Of a stretch of 64,000 nucleotides of DNA, positions 11,602-24,314 are shown piece by piece. The number at the start of each line of letters is the position of its first letter. The stretch's first letter is position 1. Below the pieces are notes generated by a model. The model searched no databases and had not been told where the DNA came from. It worked only from the letters and a program-made list of their open reading frames with translations. Source of the stretch: Carallia brachiata (Eukaryota; Streptophyta; Magnoliopsida; Malpighiales; Rhizophoraceae); contig JADCRB010000037.1 in the NCBI GenBank assembly GCA_021464245.1, positions 6,862,861-6,926,860 on the forward strand, given 5' to 3'. The position numbers and the translations under genes are program-made.

Positions 11602-12545
11602 GTGGATCAGGAGCCAAAAAAAGCAACCTATTGCTAATTGGCTAGTCTTGACTATGGACTTGATGAACAAGAAGAGCAAGGTATACCAGCTGAAGGGTTA
11701 GTTCCACTCCCCTTGGAACCAAACGACCCCACGAAGACCATGCAAATTGGGGAAAGATTGGAAGGAAAGGTCAAAGACGACATAGTCTATTTGTTACTAT
11801 CTCACCCTGGAGTCTTCGTATGGGTCTAGAAGGTATCAACCTTCAAGTCATAGTGCATAAGTTGGAGGTTGATGTGAAAATCCCTTTAGTGAAGCAAAAG
11901 AAGCACAATATGCAGGCTAATCGGCTCGTGGCTGTCGAGGAGGAGATGGACAAACATCTCAAAGTGGGCTTTATCGACAAAGTCATATACCTAGACTATC
12001 TCGCCAATGTTGTGACAATCAAAAAACACAATAACAATTGGCGAATGTGTGTCGACTTTATGGATTTTAACAAAGCTTGTCCAAAAGACAGTTACCTACT
12101 GCCTCGCATCAACCAACTTGTCAATGAAACCTTCGGTTACGAACTCCTGACTTTCATGAACGCCTTCTCGGGATACAACCAAATTCCGTTATTTCACCCA
12201 AATCAGGAGAAAACATCCTTTGTCACTGAGCAAGGTACTACTATTACTACGTCATGCCCTTTGGTCTCAACAACACAAGAACGACGCACCAGAGACTCAT
12301 CAACGCCATGTTTTGGTCCCAGATCAACAAATACAGGGAGGCCTATATTGACCACATGCTTGTCAATAGTAGGAGCTCTGCCGAGTACGTTCAAGACCTC
12401 GAGGAGACATTTGTAACTTTGAATCATTAGGAATAAAGCTTAACCCCTCGAAATGTGCTTTTCAAGTTTAAGCAAGAAAATTCTTGGCTCTAACAAAAGG
12501 CATCAAAGAGAACTCAAAAAATATTGAGGCCATTCAATGCCTTTA
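11602..12545 (+). pseudogene. Tat-element reverse transcriptase remnant
   Basis: The linker frame 11,638-11,829 (EGLVPLPLEPNDPTKTMQIG, LLSHPGVFVWV) is followed after one shift by 11,820-12,416. That frame carries EEEMDKHLKVGFIDKV, NWRMCVDFMDFNKACPKDSY and the block LTFMNAFSGYNQIPLFHPNQ. The sequence then frameshifts near 12,235, before the catalytic region. Traces of the thumb (KLNPSKCAF) appear at 12,435-12,470. No intact YxDD box is seen. Inactive. Confidence 0.8.
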
Positions 12546-13450
12546 GTCTCCAACAAGTGTTCGTGAACTGAGGAACACCAAGATGCCTTTCAACAGCTTA
12601 AGCAGGATCTGCCCTCACTCTCACTACTTAGCAAGTCAATTCTTAAAGAAGGCCTCTTCTTATACCTAGCGGTGAATCAACACGTGGTCAGTTCTGTCCT
12701 CGTATAAGAAGTTGAAAAGGTGTAGTAACCCGTGAACTACATTAGCAAGGTACTATAAGCCATAGAGCTTTGCTTCTGAAGTTCAACAAGTTAGCTTTCA
12801 CCCTGGTCACAGCAACCCAAAAGCTGTGTCCTTATTTTTACACCCACAAGGTCAACGTCCTTATAGACCAACCCCTTAGATTGGTCCTCCACAAGCTTTA
12901 AGTGGCAAAAAGACTATTACGGTGGTCTATCGAACTAAGAGAGTTCAATATCTGCTTTTAACCACGCACCACGATGAAATCGCAGGCCTTAGCGGACTTC
13001 ATCAATGAATGTTTCGGACTCAAAGAGTGAAGTGGTAACCAGTCAGCACCCTTAGAGCCTTAGATCTTGTAGGCTGATAGGTCGTCCAATAAGGATGGAA
13101 CTTGGGCTGGTTTTGTCTTCAAAGGACTAGGGGAAATTTACCTTGAGTAAGGTCTATGATTTCAACTCGCTACCTCTAACAAAGAAGTAGAGTATGAAGC
13201 CCTCATCACGGGACTAAAAATTACCAGAGAACTCAAATTTAGGCAGCTGCAAATATACAACCACTTGCAGCTTGTATTAGGACAAATGAAAGGGCGAAGC
13301 CAAGTTAGAATCCATGCTTAAATATCTCTCCAAAGTGTGATCACTTATCTCAGTTGTAGAACTAGTTGGAGCAACCGTTTTCATCGACGACATCTTGAGA
13401 GCTAAGAACTCTAGAGTAGTTGCCCTATCTAGGTCAGGGAATCCCCTCCA
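12545..13450 (+). pseudogene. Tat-element RNase H and archaeal-type RNase H remnants
   Basis: A decayed conventional RNase H region covers about 12,600-13,020, with traces of LTDQPL, VYRTKRVQY and SQALADF. A second domain follows at about 13,070-13,430. It contains DRSSNKDGTWAGFVFKG (family DGSSNKDGSGAGIVL) and SNKEVEYEALITGLKITREL (family NNEAEYEALIAGL), then LQLVLGQMKG. This additional, archaeal-type RNase H is typical of the Tat clade. The first catalytic Asp is retained in the DRSSN word and the Glu in VEYEAL. Stops are frequent. Confidence 0.72.
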
Positions 13451-14800
13451 GCCCAGGCTCGACTAAGTAGTTTTTATTGAAACGCTTAGTCGGCCTACTT
13501 ACAGAGCAGCCCTTATCAAATGAATGCCAGTCCACTAGGAACCATCTTGGATGGACCATATCCTCGCATATTTACAACACAAAGAGATCCTTAAGGACAT
13601 AAAGTAGGCTAAGAAAATTCGGTACAAAGCAGTGCATTACATCGTTTATGATAACCAACTGTATAAGCTCTCCTGCTCTCAATCACTACTAAAATGCCTC
13701 ACACCAAGGAATGCCTCCTACGTAATGTGTGAAAAACAAAGGGAATCTGTGGCAACCACAATGGAGCTATCATTTTACAATATAAAATACACAAGCAGGG
13801 ATACTATTGGCCCACCGTAGTCAAGGACGTGTAGCAGTTCGTTGCCAAATGTGATGCCTACTAAATATTCAGCAATATTTCGTTTATCCCAGCCACCAAA
13901 CTTACTATGATCCACTCTCTATAGTCATTCTCTTAGTGGGGACATGACATCATTGGGCCATTCTCTCCTACCAATGGAGGAAAAAAAGTATCCGGTGGGG
14001 CTGTAGATTACTTCACGAAGTCGATAGAGGCAGAGGTCATTCCCTCTATCATTGCTCAACAAATCCAAACCTTTATTTGGAAACAAGTCATTTACCGATT
14101 CGACATTCTAGACACATTCATCACCAACAATAGAAAGCAATTCAACTGCAAGAGCTTTCGTAAATTCTGTGAAGGGCTAAAAATCACTCTCAAGTTCGCG
14201 ATCGTTCCACATCTACAAACCAATGGACAAGTGAAAGTTATCAATAGGAGCATCATCTATGGCCTGAAAAAGTGCCTACGTCGAAGAAAGGGGGACTGGG
14301 CAGAAAAACTTCTTGAAGTCCTCTAGGCTTATGACACTATCCCACGAAGGGCTACAAATGAAACCTCTTTCTCTCTAGCCTTCAGAACTGAAGTTACGCT
14401 ACTAGCAGAAATTGTTAAACCTAGTTTTCGCAACCTTTATTTTGAGGAAGAGGACAACGACAACTTGCTAAAAGATAGTCTTGACAATGTTAAAGAAAGG
14501 CGAGAAGAAGCCTCTATTCATGCAGAAGCTTACCAAAAATGGCACAATACCATGACAAGAAAGTGAGGCCACGCCTCTTCACTGCGAGAGACCTCGTCCT
14601 TAGACGTTGGGAACCTAGCAAGAGTGATGAAAGCACCAGTAAACTTTCCCCAAATTGGGAAGGACCTTACAAGATCAAGGAAAAAAATTTTCTCAACAGC
14701 TACAGACTCGAGCAGTTCAATGGAACTCGTATCTCACGAGCATGAAACTCGGCCAGCCACATAAAGTACTATTCTTAGCTAGCTAGTTGATGGTACCACT
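13450..14800 (+). pseudogene. Tat-element integrase remnant
   Basis: WMDHILAYLQHKEIL (from 13,549) and KAVHYIVYDNQLYKLS mark the N-terminal linker and zinc-binding region. The catalytic core is present only as scattered words in shifting frames, around 13,940-14,400. The C-terminal frame 14,539-14,745 carries FTARDLVLRR and LSPNWEGPYKIKE, the conserved GPY-type end of gypsy integrases. The coding region ends at about 14,790. Non-functional. Confidence 0.78.
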
Positions 14801-17800
14801 ACACTTAAGACTAAGCTACAAATATGCTAGAATAAGTAGTGCGCATCTCGGGAACTAAAAATTCCTTACATACACTGTAATGACTATGTTACAATACATG
14901 CAAGTGGTTTTGCAAGCTCAAAAAAGTAGCACCATACACTATTTTCCGAGACTGGAATCTCTTCGAATGAGTAGACAAAACACAAAAAGGTACCTAGCCT
15001 AGGAGAGCAAGTACCCAAAAGGGACAAGACTGCCCAAACGTAGACTTGATCTACCAACCCAAAGCATTCCTCGCCAACAAGATGTATATAGCATAAATGT
15101 GATCACAGTTAACTCGTTGGGTAAGACAGGCACTTTCCAATACCAGCAGGTGAGGCAAAAGCTATTTCTTGGGATCCAAGGGCCTCCATAACACTACGGC
15201 CAGAAAGGCCACTCATTGATTTGCTCACGATCGCTAGTTCGATTGCTCGAACAAGAGCATATTTATTGCTTTCCTAGTGACGGACTAATTGCAAATCACT
15301 TGGAACAGGCCAACAGGCAGCTACCTATCATTCACCTTAAGAACGAGCGAAGAAGCAATGAGCCTAGTACTAGGATGGACGGCTAGATGCCTAAAACAAG
15401 CTAGAAACCATTCATCTAACACACAAAGTCAGTTAAAAAGCATGTGTACGGCGTAACCGCAAGTTGGCACCCTATTAAAGCCTACGCCATCGTTTAGCAG
15501 ATTGGCATCAATACAAAAGGGGATTTTGAACTAGCTTGGGTAAAAACTGAGCCTAGCCCCAAGGAGCATATGGCGAGCTCTCTATAAGAAGCTCTTAAAT
15601 GAGTTCGCGAGTTGACCCTTTCTTGGGCTTGTTCCCCTTAGGAAGAACTGCTCAACAATGAGAGGCTTACACACACTTCTGATGACTACAAGTTCACGAC
15701 ATGCATGTTACTACATAAAGTAGCACTCAAAGGCTGCAGAACAACACAAAGTACCATAAGAAAATTGGTAAGTCAGAAAAAAACGCGACACAACAAGTAC
15801 GATTCTCATTATAAAGTCCTCTTTCAAGGATTTATACATCAAAAAAATAAAAATATGGGGTCATCTGGAAACAAAGCGAGTCAATTGGAAACTCCACAAT
15901 GGGCCCAATGAGAATCAATTGTAAGCATTGAACCGAGGTCCACTTATCCCCTTCTTCTTTGAGGCCGTCACCTCCAAGATTAGGAAGGAGGTGGGATGAG
16001 GTGCTCAGCAACCATGGGTTGAGGTCTCCCTAATCAAGTTGAAGACCTGCCAAGAGAACAACTAAAGTTGGAGGCAGAAACAATCAGAGAGTGACTCTCC
16101 CATAGCTAACCCATAAGATCTCCGAAGTTAGTGAGACAAGGTAGTTATAGTAAGGGAACGACCGACTTCCACATAAAGCTTTTTTTACCAGACAATGAAG
16201 GTGGAAGATGTTGCTAGAGTCCATTCTTTTCCTCTTATGTACCTTGGAACCACTGCCAAAGAACATATTAGGGGTTGACCTGCCTTGCAACCGTGATAAT
16301 AGGTGGTAACCTCTTTTACAGATGTGCTCATCAATCTTCCAACTCTGTGGAGATGCTTTTTAGGAGAAGACATTTGGTTCTGAAAACAACTACTTCAGTC
16401 AAAAGAAGGCCCTCAAAAAGTGATGAAGACGATAGACATCCCTCACATGCAAAAGCCACAAAAAATCATTAATCAAGCCAATAATAATAGTTTGAAGAAG
16501 ATACGAAGGTGTCGGCACAAAATCCTCAATAGATCATTAATCAAGTCCAACAAGGTAGTAATTCTACGAAAATCGTGTGACCGCCTCTACCTTCTGTTAT
16601 GTCACATCGCTTGTCAAAATTCAATCCAGTATAGCAAGGACAGTCCCCACATAAGGATAGTGAATAGAGCCCAAAAGATTATCTCTACCTTAAAAGAGAT
16701 GCATGCAATCTACTATGAACAACAGCTTGCAACAAATGAACTCGCAACAAGAGGCAAGCTCTGCATCTAAAATCAACACCAAGCATTTTATGAACAATCC
16801 GTTAATTCGAATAGACTGTGAGTTTGCCCCTAAAATCGTTTTGTAGATCGCAATACGGACAACAATTTGCTTCAAATTGGCTCTTAAAGGTGCCTAAGGA
16901 TCGTCAACAGACAACATTCCACAATAGATTGGCTCCTAGTGGCGTCTGAGGACAATTAAAGGATGACAACCCACAGTGGGTCAATCTCCAAACATGTCTA
17001 AAGACTGCCAATAGACGACAAACTGAAAACATAGTAACCCTAATAGGTTACGATCCAAGCAAGGTAAATACTCCAAAGCACTTGAAGATCGCTAACTGCT
17101 AATGATCAGTGTAAATACAACATCTAACGATGTCCCAGGACCACCAACAGTCAGTAAACCTTGAGATTCTAGCAGTACAATGCAAGCTTACTATGCCTAA
17201 AATCTTAAAAGCCTTAGAGTCAGGTTGAGCCCAGGAAAGTGTTCGTAAACAAGGTACCATGACCTTATGCAACCAGCTAGCTCATTAATTCAATAAAGAT
17301 CAAGTCATTGCATGATTTGGAGAAGGCAAGAAAAGGCCACAGTCAAATTACTCTTTTTATTCATTGAGTTGGTTCGATACAAAGTGTGAAACACTATAAA
17401 AGTTACACATGATTATACAAGTCAATTCTACCAAAAGTACAAGTGTACGTGGGAGTATGAGGATAATTCTTATGAAGCTGCTGAAGTGTCTAAATTTTGC
17501 TTGGCTACCGACCCCGGTTGAGGATAGAATTAGTCTCACATGACTCTCCAAGATCTTCCCAGATTAGTGAAGCCTAGATGGGGATTAACAGCTCGTGGCA
17601 ACACTAGCACAAGACCTGCAAGTGAAGGAGGTGGTAGAGACCGAACTACTTGCTTAGAAGGCCCTCTACCAACTCAAAGTTGCAAACACTTATAGAATCT
17701 ACCCTGGTGCCTAAAAGATGAAGCTAACAACATGATTGGCTAAGAAAGCTCGTGGTGATCACATGAGATCGATGAGCAAGATAAGGCATCCAGTGGAACC

Positions 17801-20000
17801 CAACAACACCACTATAGACAACTTGTCAAGTTTGCCAACACCAAACAAATTACTGAAATTGTCCAGAATCCCTTACACTTTCAATGTCCAAGGAGCAACC
17901 AGAGAAGCATCAAAGTAGTGTGCATCAAAAGATCACCTGTCACCACCCTCCCCAGCATCCACTAAACTTGGGAAAGCCAAAAACGGCACAATGATGGTTG
18001 CAAAGGCCAGCATATGGTTGTGAAGGTAAGCTTTAGTTGCTGCAGGCGATGCCTGACCTAATCAGGCCTAAAAAAGCCAGAAAGCCGCACTCACTTGGGA
18101 TGAATCAATAATAGAGGGTGACATACTTTATAAATGTCTTCATCGGTCTATCAATTCGCATCAGGAACTTGAATAAAAAATAGTAAGAGGGAGCTCTTAT
18201 GGGCAAAGGCATTACAAATGGCTATTATGGCACGTGAAAACATTGCTGATTCTACGATAAATAGCATAGATCAGAGAAAAAAAGTTGAGGTAAAGAAAGA
18301 GGATTAAGGACACGACTGAAAGATCGAAAAAAAAAAAAAAAGAGCAGAGGGCCTCTCACAATAATAAAGACCAAGGTTCCCTATGATACCTAAATACAGG
18401 GCGTAGAGTAGCTACAAAATAGATGTGAAGGTTTGACACATCATGAAATGACAACACATAGCCTTATAAATGCCACGTGGTAATAAGCTCATCGTTCAAA
18501 CAAAAGACAGCTCCTTTCAGCTCCGTGTAGTTGAAGTCTCTCGAGCACTCTCACCTGCGTTTTTCAAGAAAGGTTGAATGTTTATATCAAGTTTAAAATC
18601 TAGTTCATGAATCTTAGATCAAAACCTAAGGGCGAAGGGATCACAACCCTAATGAATGAGCTCGAATGTCTATTCTTAGTAAAGATACCTCCCAGGTAAG
18701 CCTCTCCAAAATCTCTGCTTTTTGGTTATGATAGAAATGAGTTAAAGGGTTCTAACCTGCCCTTGGAAGATCACATACATTATAGAAAGTCATCACACAA
18801 ACCCAAGTTTCACACATAATCTGGGAAGTTTTAATAACACAACATTTTTATTATTTGGAAGTTTAAGTATGAAGGCTTCATTAGTTCAAGAAAAAAACTT
18901 CATTACATGGAGAAAACTGTTTATTACATAAAGAGACTTCAATATATGAATGCTATTGTACAAAACAGACAATGAAAACTAAACGATTTAAGACTCCTAT
19001 GAACACTAGTGCTAAGACTATGGATGAGCTGCTCATAGATCTTTTGGGAGTACGAGCAGCCAAAGTGAACTGGCATCCATTTAGGATGACCCTAGTCTTC
19101 TTGCTAGGCAAAGGAATGAGTAGCGATGAGCCCCTCAAAAAGTCTTGTGAAATGCACTAGATCTCATCTTAAGTGGAGGCCTACTAAGAAACCAACCACC
19201 CCTTGCAAGGTCCGGCACCACAAAATCCATTTAGGTAACAAGGGCCAACGTTCCTTGCGAGGAAGAATAACAAGTACTGACTCTCCTTGATGGTAGCTCA
19301 AACTGTGTTTACCATCCAAAGATGAGTTCGCAAGAAATGTCGTGCCAAAAAGCCGAAGCAATTCATTGAAGAGTTTCATGATTATCTTCTCAATGCAATG
19401 ATAAAATAAGACATGGGATTGAGTCTTATTTATAAAGACTCTCTTATTCAACCCCCTTAATTCAGGACGAACTCGAAACGACGATAATAATGACGAATGT
19501 GCACAAATGCTCTAGAGGAATCCCAAGAAAGTTGTTTTGCGTTAAAGAGAATGAAACGCCCAAAATGAAAAGTTGGAACGACTCTCACAAAAATCGGAGC
19601 AAACCTAGGAAGGCGACCACTAGCACAATGACAACCTACTATAGCTCGCAAAACCAGAAAAGGGAAAAGGCTCACCACATCTCAAGAAAAGAAAGTCAAA
19701 TCAGTTTATTGCTTGGAAAGGAGGTTAAAAAACATGAAATACATAGTGCCTTTACAAACTAGAAAAAAAACTAAGAAAAATACGAGTTTGTCATACTCTT
19801 GCAAGCATTATTATATGTTGCTTTCTCCTTCACTAAGTTCCTTATCCGGGAGGACCACGAGAAGACTTGGGAGGTTGAGATCCAACAGCCTTAAAAAAGC
19901 TTGACTCTCCATCTGAATCATCTTTAGGTACAAAATCCAGATAGGGCCAACGCAAACCACTCAAATTTAAATTTGCACTTCGTTCTTTGACAGTTTCTGG
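14800..20000. other. Tat-element long 3' spacer
   Basis: More than 5 kb follows integrase without recognisable coding. Open frames here are short, lack family resemblance and occur in all frames. Purine-rich and A-rich patches are common, for example a 16-A run near 18,330. A degenerate repeated motif lies at 16,880-17,160. Long non-coding 3' regions are usual in Tat elements. Confidence 0.55.
16880..17160 (+). repeat. Degenerate tandem motif in the Tat spacer
   Basis: Variants of a motif like CCTAAGGATCGTCAACAGAC recur at about 16,891, 16,946, 16,997, 17,080 and 17,131 (for example GTCCCAGGACCACCAACAGT). Spacing is mostly 51-55 bp, with one gap of 83. Divergence is high, so the unit is only approximate. 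Confidence 0.4.
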
Positions 20001-20002
20001 TT

Positions 20003-22230
20003 CTAAGCCACACACTTGTAAAAGCCAAAATTGGCAGAAATGAGATCTAACCCCGACTCCATTTGCTTCATCTTCTCTTGGAGCACATGAATTTCAGCGA
20101 TTAACCCAGGTTGTTGCCAAGCTACTGCAGCCTCAAAACTGGCCCAAAATTGACGTTCCTCTTCTAGGGAGGCCTCCAACTCATGAACTCGAACATACAA
20201 CAGCAAATTCTTTTCCTTGGCAAAAGTGAGCTTGTTGATGGCTCGCCTATGACATTGGTTAGGTTCGGCCAACTTTTTCTCTAGATCTTCAATCACACTC
20301 TTGAAGTCATCTCCACCTCTAGACAAACACTGAATTCCCATGTAAGCTGGAGCAATGTATTGAAGATACGCAGACATTTTACTCTTAAGATCAGAAGCAA
20401 GCTTATGTATCTCTCTAAATCCTGTAGGCACTTTGTAAGGGGTAGATAGCTCGACCCCCCTTGTTTGATCAACAAGCTGGCTAAGGGAAGCAACTCTAAT
20501 TCTTTAGGAAGGGACAGAACAAGGGATGACAACTCTCAGACCTGAAGCCTTTTTCTAGCGCTACCCTCAAAGCTGAAGCCAACCACTACAGTTATAGGAG
20601 GATGAGTTCCCCCAAATTGTTCAATGCTTATGCTTGAAAACAATATTGGAACACCTCGAAGAGGAGCACCAAGAGACTGGCTAGTAATAACAACAGTTAA
20701 TGAAGACTACGAAGAACAACATTGGTTCCACTTTGAGACAGCATGTTAACGCCAGAAGCTATCCCCCTAGTATCCCTCACCCCTACATACACAGGAGCCT
20801 ATAAAGGCAGGTCCCAAATGTTGTTGGAGGATGAACAGGAGACTGCAGAGGAGGACTCAATGAAATCTGCTTGGAACTTGAGGAAACTATGGGCTTAGTT
20901 GGCCCGGAAAGGCATGGACGTCGTACCCATCACCCAGTTCTCCCATTCTACTGTTAGTAACATCAATAACTTGGGTTATCTCCAGCAGAAGGTGCAGAGG
21001 GAAGCTAGCCAACGAGATGTTGACTAACGCAAGCACTCAAAAATAAGGCTTCGTCAAAGAAACTAGTACTAGTTGTGCCACGAGAAGTAACTACACTAGC
21101 AACACCTCATCAATTAATATAAGAAAGACAAGAAACTCCAAAGTCATTGTTTGAAGCACTACGATAGAACAGAGAAATGACGAAACTACCTACTATGAAA
21201 AATAGTGTCTTGAACATCCACCCCTGACAATCATCGGGCTGTATTGCAGGTTTTGGAAGCGTAGCGTACTCTTTTCCTTACCTTAAAGTTTGAAGAAGAC
21301 AAGGCTTTGCTTTACTTTTCCTGCAAGCGCAATCACCACACACTCAATCAGTCCTTCCTTAGTAACAAAATCAACAAATGTCCCTTGATGACCTCCATGA
21401 CAACAAAGTTCACAGAATTCCTTCATTCGAGGTATAAAGTTCATCCAATCATCCTCACTCACCCACTCTTCAGTAAGTAGTCCAACCCAAAGAAAACTTG
21501 ATCTTTCCAGACTTGGGGATACTTCACGATCTTGCCTTTTGGAAAGTGCACGAAAAAGTAATTCCTATGGTTAAAACGCTGTGAAGCGGGTTCCCTCTCC
21601 CAGCCTTAAACTCTGTTGCGAACCTACAACCAAAGTTACGCTATACAGGTCGGTTCCCACTGAATTAGAGGCAGCCAACATTGGGAGACAATGGGAAAGG
21701 ACTTTCCCATTTAACTTTGCCCCAGGTTTTATACCCAAAGCTATTAACCATATCAAGCGCTTCCAACCCTTTATAACTAATTGAGCGGGAGTGATCCTGA
21801 AAATCTCAAAAAACTTTTGGGTGACTCGGAGTATCGGAAGGTGAAGCCTAGCCTCCAGCTGCTCCAAATAAATGGCCACACACCCAAGAGAAAGACAACA
21901 TGCCTTTCGAGGGAAAGCTTTTAAAAAAACTGATAAGGTATACCTTTGGGGACTTCAAAATCTTTACCTCAAGCTAAAGCTAACAGTCCATTGTCTAATT
22001 CAGAAAGAAGTTACTTGACGGTGCAACCGACGTGACCACAAGACCAAGAAGAGAATAAATGCGTAGACCCACAAGCCAATGAGCCACAAGAGAAATCTCC
22101 ACACCCCCGTGGGATGTCCTCCCTTCGAAGGTCTCTAGAGGAAGAAGGAACTAGACCCTTACCTGGTACATTTCTTGAACCCCCAAACATCTTCGCAACA
22201 TCAAAAAGCACTCTAAATTTTGAAGAAGGA
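20003..22230 (-). pseudogene. Antisense accessory frame of the Tat element (putative gypsy-type transposon protein)
   Basis: Read on the minus strand, opposite to pol, this region resembles the antisense protein of Tat elements (Pfam 'putative gypsy type transposon'). The N-terminal half includes LLSELDNGLLALA, then LEARLHLPILRVTQKFF and FRITPAQLVIKGWKRLIWL (21,790-21,830), a conserved block of that family. The C-terminal part is an open 142-codon frame (20,003-20,431) rich in heptads (IEDLEKKLAEPNQ, LEASLEEERQFW, LQEKMKQMES), a predicted coiled coil. Stops at several points break it. Its role in these elements is not established, and family membership is inferred from memory. Confidence 0.6.
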
Positions 22231-22848
22231 AATCTCTAAAGCCGACAATGTTTGGGGGAGAAAAGAATGACTAGTAAAGGGAAAGAAAAAGGAGTCTCAA
22301 CCTTTATAAATTGCCTTTGAGATAAATGTCTCTTCTCTTCAGACACAAAGTAATGATTTCTTGGAGTAGTTTATTTTTGGGTTGGACACATGGCACATCC
22401 GTAGGACTTGGTTTCAGAATAGAGATGTTGCTTCAAGCCCCTATTTTGAAAACTGCCCTAAATGGTCAACGGCCACTACTCTACGATCCTAAGATCTCGA
22501 TTTTACAAAAAGACCCCTACGAAGGTCAAAGAGTGACAACAAGCATGAGTAGATGAGAAAAAAGAGGGAACTAAGAGATACAAATAAAATTTGTCTTATT
22601 ACGAAAGGGAAAGCTTTTACAAACAAAAATGACGAACAGATGGCTAGAACCACTTCAACCATTCCTTTTCATTAGAGGACAGGGAAAAAAGTTGTTTTGC
22701 GAACACAATTGCGAGGCATCCCAAATAGCCTCCATGTATTCCCACTCTTAATCGGCCCCTACCATCTTGTTCATCCTTGCCTAGAATTTTGCAAGCATTT
22801 CCTTTTTAATCCTTTCCTTGGCAACCTAAACCATTTCCTCAAACTGCC

Positions 22849-23430
22849 TCAAACCTCCAGAGTAGACTTAATCTCGGCAGAAAGAGAATTCAATTTAGCA
22901 CTCAACTCTTCATTCTTCTTGCCTCGAGACTCTCCGACAGATCTCACTTTGGACAACTCGCTTTGAAAGTCCATGACCTCGTTGCCCCAAGACTCCACAA
23001 AAGACCTCACCTCTGCTAATTTAAAATGTAGGTCTGCGACCTCTTTGCTGTAAGACTCCAAAATAGATCTGGCCTTGGCAAGCTCATAATGAAGCCCCAA
23101 AATGGAAGATTTTGCTTTGGCCCTCTCCTCCATTAAGTGGGTAATCTCAGCCCAAAGAGCCGACACCAAATCAGCTTCCTCTAATTGCATTACGATCTAA
23201 AAGCTCGCTACTCAAGAACTGTCCCCCAATGGACCCTTAATGGCATCCAGCTCACTCCTTTGTGAGACGACAACACCTTTCATTCCTTCTCTTTATTTGT
23301 GGACAAGGTCAAACTTCATAGCCAAGCTGGACACTCCAACTTACTACAGACAACAATACCAGTGCCGCTAGAAAAACCACCATTGGAAGGCTTTGCTTTT
23401 CCTGAGCCTCTAATCCTTTTCATTTTCTTT
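22849..23430 (-). pseudogene. Second antisense coiled-coil frame of the Tat element
   Basis: The minus-strand frame 23,190-22,849 (113 aa) is almost entirely heptad-type helix. It contains three adjacent 21-residue repeats beginning LHYELAKARS, LHFKLAEVRS and FQSELSKVRS. Upstream on the same strand, at 23,420-23,316, a basic, glycine-serine-rich start is visible (MKRIRGSGKAKPSNGG) in a broken frame. It lies between the first antisense frame and the 3' LTR, so it could be the promoter-proximal part of the same antisense gene or a duplicate. No function can be assigned. Confidence 0.5.
22906..23094 (-). repeat. Three 63-bp tandem coding repeats
   Basis: Residues 33-95 of the antisense frame consist of three 21-residue units, each three heptads long, encoded by three consecutive 63-bp units. 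Leucine, glutamate and arginine-serine positions recur (ELAKARS, KLAEVRS, ELSKVRS). A partial fourth unit (LSAKLNSL) follows. Confidence 0.6.
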
Positions 23431-23659
23431 ATCAAAAATATAGAGAGTTGAGAAGCTATAAAGATTAAGGCCAAAAAAGGGAAATTTTGCAAACTCAACT
23501 TGCAAAGTTTTCCCTTTAAATAGGGCTCCAAGGGGCTGACACAACCATTAATGAAAAGGACGTCTGCCACAGGATACGACCTTGTTAAGCCACAACAAAA
23601 CATTTAAAATTCAAAATAAGAAGACTATTTATTAGTAGAGAAACAACCTTTCTTTGCTT

Positions 23660-23676
23660 TAAAACGAGGGAGCAAG
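23660..23676 (+). promoter_or_regulatory. Polypurine-like tract of the Tat element
   Basis: AAAACGAGGGAGCAAG lies directly before the 3' LTR start TGATAG and is the expected position of the plus-strand primer. Two C residues interrupt the purine run. Confidence 0.55.
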
Positions 23677-24314
23677 TGATAGATATAGTTTATCACAACC
23701 TCGGGCCCTAAGCTCAAGCCCCATCGGGAGACCAAATAAGGGCCCGCCAACAGCTCAGAGGGTTTGTTTAGCAGTTCCCTTAGGCAACTCACTGGGAGTT
23801 CGCCCAACAAGAGCTCGTTGGGTAGCTCGCGATCTACACCCAAACTCTTGTACCATCGAGCTGCCTATTGGCAGAAACCTATCACATCCCATCACACATG
23901 GAGAGCTAGTCTTTTCAAACATTAGACTACTGCCAACCTACAAGCAGGTATAAAAACTAAAGGAACACACCTGAACAAGGGACTACTCTTCAGACTGACT
24001 TCTGTCCAAACGGACATTCTTGGACTCCTACCAATCACTTTAACAAGCAACCTCCCTCTCTCTATCCTAAGTCTCCATCACAAATACACACAATCGTAAG
24101 CACCATGGCACACTAAATGGGTGTCCACCTCTGGAGCCTCCTCACAATAGACCTCTATCAGGGACTTCATTGGGCCTCCTTGGTCTTCTCTTGACCTCTT
24201 ACTTGAGCATCAAAGTGCTTACGCCTGGGCATCCCCTGACCCAAGTCTCACTATTTTGCAGGTCCACAAGGAAGGCCTAACGGCAGTTAAGCTCACGGTC
24301 GGGAATAGCCATCA
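23677..24314 (+). repeat. Tat element 3' LTR
   Basis: It starts TGATAGATATAG and aligns with the 5' LTR across its length. It carries a block near 24,220-24,270 missing from the 5' copy. The probable end is the CA of GCCATCA at 24,314, but the exact base is uncertain. Confidence 0.78.

Larger units (their letters stand above)
7356..24314 (+). mobile_element. Large Tat-lineage Ty3/gypsy retrotransposon (about 17 kb)
   Basis: Two related LTRs bound the element (7,356 and 23,677). Between them, on the + strand, lie gag, aspartic protease, RT, RNase H, a second RNase H of archaeal type, and integrase. A spacer of almost 9 kb with antisense frames follows. The second RNase H and the antisense frames before the 3' LTR are hallmarks of the Tat clade (family knowledge: Retand/Ogre relatives). 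Every frame is broken. LTRs differ by many substitutions and a block of about 50 bp missing from the 5' copy, so it is old. The 5' flank ATAAG and the 3' flank AGTAG are a poor match, so a target duplication is not established. A 1,220-bp insert splits the protease-RT junction. Confidence 0.85.

Noticed and set aside
16690..16875. Small frames in the Tat spacer as possible new genes
   Set aside because: Short frames occur at chance density in all frames here and show no motif.
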